Shown here in pieces: positions 26,696-33,929 of a stretch of 40,224 bases of DNA. How positions within the stretch are numbered: the stretch's first letter is position 1; each line of letters opens with the position of its first letter. The stretch comes from Muribaculaceae bacterium (GTDB lineage Bacteria; Bacteroidota; Bacteroidia; Bacteroidales; Muribaculaceae), in NCBI GenBank assembly GCA_009775365.1, contig VSPM01000026.1, positions 1-40,224 of the forward strand. The letters are read 5' to 3'. The translations under genes and the position numbers were made by a program. The notes beneath the pieces are model-generated. The model made no database searches. It was not told where the DNA came from and saw only the letters and a list, made by a program, of their open reading frames with translations.

Positions 26696-28299
26696 TGTTT
26701 GTCGAAATAATACCAGTATGTGCCTCTGAAAGCCGGGTCTCCCCTCCGGCTGCTGTAGCGGCGGAATGACTCAAACAGAGGCCCCGGCACTACATAGCGG
26801 TCCCATTCCTCCTGCGAAGCCTCCGTTCCGGCAAGATAGATCATCAAAGCCTCCTGATAGAGATCTTTATATCTGGGCGACCCTTTCGACATGCAATAAG
26901 TGTCATAGTCCATCTTAAAAGTGTCCATATCCTTCAGCAGGAGATCCGTGCAGAGAAGATAGTCAAGAGCCACAATGTTCTTAGGATTCGACTCAAGGAG
27001 TTCCAGCAGGATATTGCGGCAGTTGTCGCCAAGACGTATATTGTCTTTACTATTGGAGAGCGCCCTGCGTCGAGCTATTTCAGATTCTACCTCCGCATAT
27101 GCCTTTCCCGGCATATGCTCTCTGCTCCATTCGGCATAGGCATGGGTGCGGCCAAGGATTCGCAGATATTTGAGGGCGGCAAGTGTGTCGCCGCTCACAA
27201 GATTGATTTCTGCAAGACGGCGTATCATGCGCACATTGCGGTTGCGCGGAGAGAACACGTTCCTCATCATTGCCGCACGTTCGGCATAGGTCATGTCGCC
27301 GAGTTCATAATACAAGTCGTTCATCATGTTTATGACCGGCAGAGGTGTTTTATCGCCAATGGTGGTGAGTGTGCCAAGACTCTTCACCTCATATTTCAGC
27401 AAATTGTCAGGGAGGGAATCCTGCAACGCGCTCGACAGATAGTAATAAAACGCGGAAATGTCGTTGGGAGAAGCGGCATTCAAGGCAAGCTGCTTGGCCC
27501 TTTCATGATTTCCGCTGAAAAATGCGTCTGCTATTGCAAGGCGCTCCTCATGTTCAAAATCAGGAAAGGACGGCTCGGATATTCCGGGATAAAGCAAACC
27601 CTTTGCATAAGGCAAGGCATAAAAGCCACATAGCGCAGCCGGCGTGGCGGCGGCAAAAACAGCCGCGCACAACGCAGAGAGCCACAGGCTCCTGTCCCCC
27701 CTGTTCTGAAGGGCGCGTCTGGAAGAAAAGGCTATCATGAATGCGGCTGAAATCAGAGCTCCGAATCCGAATGCCCAGTAAGCAGGAATGACCAATAGCG
27801 GAGATATGTCAAGACCATGTTTTTTGCCATAACGGATCTGCACACGCGCTAATCCTAATGTAAGGCCCCCTGCCACACACATAAAGAAACTCATTGTTGT
27901 CGATGCCGTCATCGAGCAGGCGATAAGCAGGATTGCAAAAAGACACGACAGAACGGATGTGGCAATCACCGGAAACATGCGGCGCACACCGATTCCAAAA
28001 CACACTGTGCAATAAGCAATAACGAGAGTCAGTATTACCGCCCCGGCCGCAGGGTTGTGGAAATACTGCGTGAGCCAGTCGCCGGAAAGACACCCGAGCC
28101 ATGCAGGCTTGCTGAAATACGTCGCAATCCAATGAGACGTGTTCAGAAATATCTGGTTTTGTTCCTGCCACAGAATATGCGACCGATAGGCCGTGGCATA
28201 GAACATGGCAAGCGCGACGCAACAAGCCAGGCTAATGACAATAATAATTATATTTCTTCTTTTCAGCATTTTTTGATTGTTTTTCACGCTGACATCCAC
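26692..28299 (-). CDS. DUF6057-like polytopic membrane protein, copy A
   Basis: 535 aa. About eight membrane helices fill residues 15-245, followed by a soluble, helical, TPR-like region (about 255-520) predicted outside the membrane (MMNDLYYELGDMTYAERAAMM, EINLVSGDTLAALKYLRIL). Full-length similarity to the gene at 29831-31624 is visible, including the TxxF-xxxGxLTQxF type segment (WLTQYFHN here, FLTQFFNN there). The C terminus is short and Tyr-rich. Its function is unknown; the DUF6057 name is from memory of the family. Stop and next start overlap by 4 bp, so it is translationally linked to the heme-motif lipoprotein. Confidence 0.75.
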   Translation of the reverse strand: MDVSVKNNQKMLKRRNIIIIVISLACCVALAMFYATAYRSHILWQEQNQIFLNTSHWIATYFSKPAWLGCLSGDWLTQYFHNPAAGAVILTLVIAYCTVCFGIGVRRMFPVIATSVLSCLFAILLIACSMTASTTMSFFMCVAGGLTLGLARVQIRYGKKHGLDISPLLVIPAYWAFGFGALISAAFMIAFSSRRALQNRGDRSLWLSALCAAVFAAATPAALCGFYALPYAKGLLYPGISEPSFPDFEHEERLAIADAFFSGNHERAKQLALNAASPNDISAFYYYLSSALQDSLPDNLLKYEVKSLGTLTTIGDKTPLPVINMMNDLYYELGDMTYAERAAMMRNVFSPRNRNVRMIRRLAEINLVSGDTLAALKYLRILGRTHAYAEWSREHMPGKAYAEVESEIARRRALSNSKDNIRLGDNCRNILLELLESNPKNIVALDYLLCTDLLLKDMDTFKMDYDTYCMSKGSPRYKDLYQEALMIYLAGTEASQEEWDRYVVPGPLFESFRRYSSRRGDPAFRGTYWYYFDKQ

Positions 28300-28331
28300 T
28301 ATCTATCCGCGAGGTCAATCAGCGGAGGGAG

Positions 28332-29804
28332 TTATTTAACTTTAGTCGCCACCCGCTCGTCAGACAGGATAGCGTTCACAGCTTCACGACTGTTGAAGTC
28401 CACCTTCCTCTTTGTGAAGTCGGGAGTATTGAATGAGAAAAGCGACTGTTGGTAATACTCTTTAGGATTCTCCTGCGGAAGAAGGAACGGCTTTGTGAAC
28501 CGTCCGTTGTCGCCCATCCCTGTCAGGTAGAGGTGGGAATAAAGCCCGTCATGGCGGCGGGAGGTGAACACCACCCATCGGCTGTTGTCGCTCCAGTTAT
28601 GGAAACTGTCGGCCTCCGCGCTGTTGATTTCCTCTGCGGGACGCGCCTCACCGGTGGCGAGGTTGAGCAGCCATTGGTCAGACTCCTTGTGCCATATGCT
28701 GAAATATCCGTAGTCGCTGAGTGTAAACAGCATATATTTGCCATCGTAGGAAGGGCGAGGCCAGGTTACGCTTTTATCCATGGCTACGGCATTGAAAAGT
28801 GTGTCAACATTCTCCCCGAAACGCCCTGCGGCCTCATCGAATGCTATCCGGCAGAGATTATATTTTTCATCTTTATGCTTCAAAGGGTATTCCTGCTGAA
28901 GGCAAGTGGTGAAATATAGCCACTTTCCGTCGGGTGAGAACGATGGAGTGTTTTCAGACCATGCCTTTGTGTTGAGGAGAGTGTCGAGGAGTATCTCATT
29001 CTTCTCCGTGTCATACACAAGCACGTCAGACGACAGGTCGAACACCTCCAGGCGCTTATCGCCCGACATATGGAAGCCTTGCCTGGTCTGGTTGGTCGAG
29101 AATGCGCAATAACGTCCCGCCGGATGCCAGTAAGGATACACCATCGAGCCTCCGAGCGCGTCACTGGATGCTTTGAGCCATGTGCATTCACCGTTTTTAG
29201 CCACCATTGTGGCCCCGTGCTCCCCTCTCACATGAAACACGAAATCTTTCGGGTTTGTGCGGTTTGAAGTGTGGCAGTTATAGCATTGCCCGTCGGTCAT
29301 GGTGTTTTCAATTATCGCGAATTCATCAAAATTTCCGAGGTCTCTCTGATATATGCCCATCTTGCTGTATACCTCATATCCCGGGGCGATGCGGCGGTAT
29401 GTGAGCCCCCACTGGTCGAGAGGAGCCTGGCTCACGCTGATAGTGAAGTCATCATACTGCACCCACTTGCCGGCTATTTTAGCACATACTGTCACTGTCA
29501 GTTCCTTTCCCTTGTTCCCGGCCGTGAGCTTATGCCATTTGTCGATATCGAACTTTGCAAATTCCCCGTTTGTGTGAAGTTCATTGCCGTCGGCGCCTTT
29601 CACAGTCACATCCACACGGTCTGCCTCCCCATTGGCAGGGACAACGGCAAAATTGAGAGGAGCGATCTCCACAGGTATGGTCACGCCAACGTAGTCGGGA
29701 AAAATGGGAGGCATGGAGGCCACCTTTTCCACGTTATCCGGCTTGTTGCCGCATCCCAGAAGAGTCAGGGATATCAGCAAGGAGAGTATCTTGTATTTCA
29801 TCAT
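28332..29804 (-). CDS. Beta-propeller (PD40/TolB-like) lipoprotein with c-type heme motif, copy B
   Basis: 490 aa. The lipobox is TLLGC near residue 18. The layout matches copy A: the PPIFPDYVGVTIP segment, an Ig-like region, CYNCH at residues 174-178, then PD40 blades (WHPAGRYCAFSTN, FSPDGKWLYF, YDGKYMLFTL, SDNSRWVVFTS). Both copies share GxEVF/GYEVYS before the heme motif and RLEVFD after it. I start at ATG 29804; an upstream TTG at 29810 is unlikely, and ATG 29801 is equally possible. It follows the DUF6057-like gene by 26 nt and precedes copy A of that gene by 32 nt. Confidence 0.8.
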   Translation of the reverse strand: MMKYKILSLLISLTLLGCGNKPDNVEKVASMPPIFPDYVGVTIPVEIAPLNFAVVPANGEADRVDVTVKGADGNELHTNGEFAKFDIDKWHKLTAGNKGKELTVTVCAKIAGKWVQYDDFTISVSQAPLDQWGLTYRRIAPGYEVYSKMGIYQRDLGNFDEFAIIENTMTDGQCYNCHTSNRTNPKDFVFHVRGEHGATMVAKNGECTWLKASSDALGGSMVYPYWHPAGRYCAFSTNQTRQGFHMSGDKRLEVFDLSSDVLVYDTEKNEILLDTLLNTKAWSENTPSFSPDGKWLYFTTCLQQEYPLKHKDEKYNLCRIAFDEAAGRFGENVDTLFNAVAMDKSVTWPRPSYDGKYMLFTLSDYGYFSIWHKESDQWLLNLATGEARPAEEINSAEADSFHNWSDNSRWVVFTSRRHDGLYSHLYLTGMGDNGRFTKPFLLPQENPKEYYQQSLFSFNTPDFTKRKVDFNSREAVNAILSDERVATKVK

Positions 29805-29830
29805 AAACAATATTTATCAAGATTGGAAGT

Positions 29831-31624
29831 TTAGTTTTCCGACAAAAGATAATAATAGAGCGTGCGGCGGTGAGGCTCTATCAGAGACGGATTCTTGCTT
29901 GTCCATGCCCGGGCAAACTCTCTCAGCGATTGTTCCACCACAGGGGGAACTATGTTCTGAGGTATCGGCTGACCGTTTTTCATGGAGATAAAAGCCAATG
30001 CCTGTTGAGCAAGCAAAGGATTATAGTTCGGCTGCGCTTCCGCCACAACCCCCATATATTGCGCGAACTTATTGAGGTCGCGCTGCAGCAAGGGATACAG
30101 AATCAGATATTGCTTCGCAAGATTGTTTCCGGGGTCTTTCATGAAAAGCTGTCCTAAAGTCTTGTCGAGCTCCCCTTCGCTGAAAAGATAATCCTCATCT
30201 ATCATCTTTTTGCGGATTGCCCCGTAGTAAGGATGATTCTCCACCGAGCTTTTATCTTTTATCAGGTCAAGATTGCGTTGTGCCCATTTATTATAAAACA
30301 GCGTGTTTTTAAGTATATTCATATATTTTTCAGCCAGGGTGTATTCCCCTCTTATGATAGCTGTTTCGGCCAGTCGCTTCACAGCCCTGCTGCTCTTGTT
30401 ATAGTTTGGAATAGCCTCCATCCCTTCAAAATAGAAACGCTGCGCACTGTTGATCATTCCGAGCTGAAAAAAGATTTCACCGGTGGTCCACGATGAAAGA
30501 GTCTCTTTTGCAAAAGGCGGCATCAGACCTTCCGGGCCGTGCTGAAAGTAATTAAACGCACAGGCATCAAGCTGCCCTGTCATTCCGGCGGCAAGATTGG
30601 TGGCGCTCACACTGAGCGGTAGCTCCGGGTCATGAACGTCGGAATAACTGAGAATACCTTGCCAATCGTTAGCCCTCACCATATAGTCATAGTCAATCAG
30701 CCGATACGCGATCTCGTCGTAAGCCTTGGGATAAAAGATTATCACTGCTAAAACTTCTACGCCTATCAGTGTGGGTATGGTGACTTTTTGCGGCAGCTTG
30801 GCAAATAATAATGCCAAGACCGGGACTATAACGCAAAGAGCTTCGACTATTATCTGCCAGACATCGAGTCTGTCGGGCATCATTGTGTAGCCGATCCCTA
30901 TAAGCTGATAACTGAGCGGATATGGTAGAAAAAGTGACCATATATAAACATTTGCGGCGAGACATATCAATGAAACCAATGCAAAGATCACTTTGCAGGG
31001 AATTGAATTCCGCTTGTCTCTGAAAGCGTATGCTATGATAAGGATCGTAAATATAATTGTTGCAGCCCCTGTCAGCCAATAGATGACAGTTGTGCCGCCC
31101 ATCATCAGTAAATATTTTATTATAACTTTTTTATGGTCAGTTATAATTGATGTGAAGAGATATGCTCCCGCAAGAGAAATTGACAGGGCTGCCACGAAAG
31201 TTAAAGTGACATCCGGGTTCCCTAAGAACATCAGAAGTGATATCAAAGGTGTCAATGAAAGCACAAGATTTGTGGATTTCGGTGATGAAGGAGCGAAGCG
31301 ATTGCTTGTCAGATAACATAGAAGCATTACCAACAGCAAAAGCCCTGTCATTACGGCAGCCCCGATCCAGAAGTTGTTGAAAAATTGGGTGAGAAATTCA
31401 CCTATATAAGCAGACAGGCCTCCGGGTCTTCCGATGAGGTCTTCGAAATATGTGCGCGTTGTCTGGAACAACTGAAGTTGCTCTCTGTAGTTGAGGGCTG
31501 CGCGATAGGGAACTGCCCAGAAATAATATAGGATTACCGTGATAGCAGAAAAAATACCTACATGGATATATCTTGATAACGATGAAGATTTTGCAGCGTC
31601 TCCATTCCGGATTTCTTTTGTCAT
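29831..31624 (-). CDS. DUF6057-like polytopic membrane protein, copy B
   Basis: 597 aa and first gene of the six-gene operon. Membrane helices span residues about 20-310, then a TPR-like extracytoplasmic part (about 320-590) with ETAIIRGEYTLAEKYMNIL, as in copy A. I set the start at ATG 31624 (MTKEIRNGD): the open frame extends to a TTG at 31651, but that lies inside the promoter's -7 element, so it cannot be transcribed. Function unknown. Always paired here with a CxNCH propeller lipoprotein, so the two probably work as a complex across the membrane and periplasm. Confidence 0.75.
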   Translation of the reverse strand: MTKEIRNGDAAKSSSLSRYIHVGIFSAITVILYYFWAVPYRAALNYREQLQLFQTTRTYFEDLIGRPGGLSAYIGEFLTQFFNNFWIGAAVMTGLLLLVMLLCYLTSNRFAPSSPKSTNLVLSLTPLISLLMFLGNPDVTLTFVAALSISLAGAYLFTSIITDHKKVIIKYLLMMGGTTVIYWLTGAATIIFTILIIAYAFRDKRNSIPCKVIFALVSLICLAANVYIWSLFLPYPLSYQLIGIGYTMMPDRLDVWQIIVEALCVIVPVLALLFAKLPQKVTIPTLIGVEVLAVIIFYPKAYDEIAYRLIDYDYMVRANDWQGILSYSDVHDPELPLSVSATNLAAGMTGQLDACAFNYFQHGPEGLMPPFAKETLSSWTTGEIFFQLGMINSAQRFYFEGMEAIPNYNKSSRAVKRLAETAIIRGEYTLAEKYMNILKNTLFYNKWAQRNLDLIKDKSSVENHPYYGAIRKKMIDEDYLFSEGELDKTLGQLFMKDPGNNLAKQYLILYPLLQRDLNKFAQYMGVVAEAQPNYNPLLAQQALAFISMKNGQPIPQNIVPPVVEQSLREFARAWTSKNPSLIEPHRRTLYYYLLSEN

Positions 31625-31648
31625 GATGTCTGAATGGTATATTTTTAA

Positions 31649-31679
31649 CAAAGATACAGATAATTGGCAAGATATGCAA
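31649..31679 (-). promoter_or_regulatory. Promoter of the heme-motif operon
   Basis: On the minus strand, TTG (31677-31679), a 20-nt spacer and TATCTTTG (31649-31656) give a near-perfect Bacteroidetes promoter. The start site is inferred near 31642, 18 nt before the ATG at 31624. Confidence 0.72.
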
Positions 31680-31690
31680 GGGAACTTTTG

Positions 31691-31715
31691 ATGAATGATG
31701 AGTTATGAATGATGA
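31691..31715. repeat. 11-bp direct repeat upstream of the operon promoter
   Basis: ATGAATGATGA occurs at 31691-31701 and 31705-31715 (14-bp period), placing the copies just upstream of the -33 element on the minus strand. It may be an activator site or a chance simple repeat. Confidence 0.45.
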
Positions 31716-31721
31716 ATTGAG

Positions 31722-32315
31722 TTATTGCGGATCGCCATATCTTTGATGGAGAAAATCGTAGGCTGTGCCGCTACCGAGCTCTCGCATCATGCCGTGCACT
31801 TGTTTAAGATAATGTTCGTTGAAGTTTTTCAGCGAATCAGCAAGAGAATTGGCATAGACTGTGTCGCCTTGCTCCTGAAGATATTTGATATGCTGCGACT
31901 GATTCCAATGCACCCTGTCGCGATTCTCCTTGAGCCCTTTCCACGACTGCAGCACCTCGTTTTGCGGAGTGCCGCCGGCCGACGACACGCTGTCAATCAC
32001 TACAGAAATCTCTCCCGGCTCGGTCACGATTAGAAGATCCTGTGTGCCATAGCGGTGCTTCATCTCTATTGTGACACGTGCAAGAAATTCACCTTTTTGT
32101 CCGTTGAATTCAAATTTACCGTCTTTTATAACCGTTGAATCCACACCTAAACTGTCTACAATTTCTGGATTGCCATAAGGAACTAAATACACCTTTTTTC
32201 CGTTGAGACGTGACTGCGATGTCGATCCTTTCACAACATAACGCTCGCCGCCTTCTGAGCAGCACACCATTCCGACACAGGCAACGACAGACAGAAGATA
32301 CAGAAGTATTCTCAT
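31722..32315 (-). CDS. DUF4369-type lipoprotein without thioredoxin domain
   Basis: 197 aa. The signal peptide ends in MVCCS, a lipobox-like site (Cys about 18-19). The mature part follows the DUF4369 pattern: YVVKGSTSQSRLNGKKVYLV, then DSTVIKDGKFEFNG and IVTEPGEISVVID, then a helical region with many Gln/His. In Bacteroidetes this domain usually precedes a thioredoxin-like (TlpA/ResA) domain, but here the protein ends before any CxxC appears. It lies between the SusCD terminator and the heme-operon promoter and is the only gene of its unit. Confidence 0.72.
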   Translation of the reverse strand: MRILLYLLSVVACVGMVCCSEGGERYVVKGSTSQSRLNGKKVYLVPYGNPEIVDSLGVDSTVIKDGKFEFNGQKGEFLARVTIEMKHRYGTQDLLIVTEPGEISVVIDSVSSAGGTPQNEVLQSWKGLKENRDRVHWNQSQHIKYLQEQGDTVYANSLADSLKNFNEHYLKQVHGMMRELGSGTAYDFLHQRYGDPQ

Positions 32316-32348
32316 TTTAATAAATATATTAGATACAACTTAAACGTT

Positions 32349-32383
32349 AAAAAAAGATGCGCATTATAATAATGCGCATCTTT
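32349..32383 (-). terminator. Intrinsic terminator of the SusCD operon
   Basis: A 13-bp perfect stem (32353-32365 with 32371-32383, 5-nt loop) is followed on the minus strand by seven T's. It lies 21 nt past the stop at 32404 and cleanly separates the SusC-SusD-lipoprotein unit from the genes downstream. Confidence 0.88.
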
Positions 32384-32403
32384 AGTAATAGAATGTTCAA
32401 AGA

Positions 32404-33909
32404 TTACTTACCGAACGACCACCATGTGCATTCTCCATATGCATCCGTTCCTTCAGGAGCAAAGATAAGCACCATTGCATCAGAGCCTAAATAACCGATT
32501 TCAAATGATGTCGGCTCCATACCACCCTGATTGATGGCAAACGGCCAAAGGATTGCACCTGCAGAAGTGTTGAGGGTTCCGATGCTGAATTTATCAGGAT
32601 TCGGTGTCAAGTCTACAGAGTATGAACCCTGACGGATCTGTTTGCCGTCTTTATCGAACAATGTGATTGTGGCTTGATCAGCATTGAACACCATCTTTGA
32701 TGTAGAGTATTCCTCACCGGCTATATATGAAGCGCCGGCGTGCTGCATCTGGCCGCTGAACTTGTCAGGACATGTGCCGTCTTCTACACCGCAGCCCCAC
32801 CATGCGCCGTTGATAGCGCCGGTGCCGTTCTGAGAACCTGCACAGTAGCCGCCATTGCCCCAAACTGCACCGCCATTAACCTCTGTGGGTTTCCAGCGCC
32901 ATTCGTGAGTGGCGAGAATCGCAGGGTCGTCGTCGCTCATGAACGACCACCATGTGCATTCGCTCCAGGCATCTCCGCTCACAGAGTAGAGGAGCACCAT
33001 GCGACCTGCGTCAAGATAGCCAACATCGAATATTGTAGGCTGAAGACCATTCTGGTTGATGGCAAATGGCCACAGAATAGCGCCCTCTGAAGTCTCAAGT
33101 GTGCCACGAGAGAACTTTTCCTGATTTGTAATCTTGTTCTGGTCATAATTCTTTATGCTGAAAGAGCCTGTGTTGACAACATTCCCTTTATCATCATAGG
33201 CAATAAGCGAACCATCTTCATTGAACTCCATGTAAGAGAGCGAATAGGTTTCACCCTTAACCTGTTCATATCTGTCGCCGGCGTGATTAGCCTGGCCGCT
33301 GAACTTGTCAGGACATGTGCCGTCTTCTACACCACAGCCCCACCATGAGCCATTGATGGCAAGACTGCCGTCCTGCTCGCCTTCACAGTAGGCGCCATTG
33401 CCCCATACGGCGCCGCCGTTCACTTCTGTCGGCATCCATTTCCATTTCTTAACGCCCTTGTCAGAGACGAGAATCTCCACTGCAGGCTCAAGTGCCTGAG
33501 CCACTTTAAGAGTGAACTGCTTCTCGGCAACAACCTCTGTGCCGTCGGCATTGATATAAGAGAAATAAAGAGTCTGCAACGGTTCGCTTCCGCGTGAGGG
33601 CAAATAGTAGAATAAGCCTCCCGCACGACCATATGAAAGGACTTTCGTCTCCCCATTTTTATCAATATAGGAAATTGTGACTGCCGGCACATTGGAGAAA
33701 TCATACTGAATATAGTTGCCGGTCTCTGAAGGCACATAGCTCTCTGTGCCGTCGTCAGCAATAACCTTATCAAACTGAGTGAAGGTCGCACCATTCAGAA
33801 AGTTTTCAGAGGTTATTGTTGTCGATTCGTATGTGCCTTTATCCATTACCGGGTCACAAGCGGTGAACATGACACCTGCCAGACCCAATATCAATAGTGT
33901 TTTTTTCAT
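32404..33909 (-). CDS. SusE/F-position surface lipoprotein with a tandem-duplicated domain
   Basis: 501 aa. The lipobox FTAC sits at Cys18. Residues about 25-145 are an Ig-like region. Then come two copies of a domain of about 165 residues: 155-323 and 336-499, each starting [KE]W[KR]W-PTEVNGGAVWGNG, with WWGCGVEDGTCPDKFSG in the middle and GAILWPFAIN and ECTWWSF at the end. Conserved Cys (175, 192, 199, 318 and 356, 373, 380, 494) suggest disulfides. Its place after SusC and SusD implies a surface ligand-binding lipoprotein. The domain is not one I recognise. A strong terminator follows. Confidence 0.8.
   Translation of the reverse strand: MKKTLLILGLAGVMFTACDPVMDKGTYESTTITSENFLNGATFTQFDKVIADDGTESYVPSETGNYIQYDFSNVPAVTISYIDKNGETKVLSYGRAGGLFYYLPSRGSEPLQTLYFSYINADGTEVVAEKQFTLKVAQALEPAVEILVSDKGVKKWKWMPTEVNGGAVWGNGAYCEGEQDGSLAINGSWWGCGVEDGTCPDKFSGQANHAGDRYEQVKGETYSLSYMEFNEDGSLIAYDDKGNVVNTGSFSIKNYDQNKITNQEKFSRGTLETSEGAILWPFAINQNGLQPTIFDVGYLDAGRMVLLYSVSGDAWSECTWWSFMSDDDPAILATHEWRWKPTEVNGGAVWGNGGYCAGSQNGTGAINGAWWGCGVEDGTCPDKFSGQMQHAGASYIAGEEYSTSKMVFNADQATITLFDKDGKQIRQGSYSVDLTPNPDKFSIGTLNTSAGAILWPFAINQGGMEPTSFEIGYLGSDAMVLIFAPEGTDAYGECTWWSFGK
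32413..32904 (-). repeat. Intragenic repeat, second copy (residues 336-499)
   Basis: This encodes the second domain of the lipoprotein. Within it, 32751-32804 is identical to 33294-33347 except for one base in 54, so the duplication is recent or kept similar by gene conversion. Confidence 0.8.
32941..33447 (-). repeat. Intragenic repeat, first copy (residues 155-323)
   Basis: This encodes the first domain of the lipoprotein, with the same Trp, Cys and Gly positions as the second copy, offset by 543 nt in the most conserved part. Confidence 0.8.
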
Positions 33910-33929
33910 TTCAGATTTCGTTTAATGGA

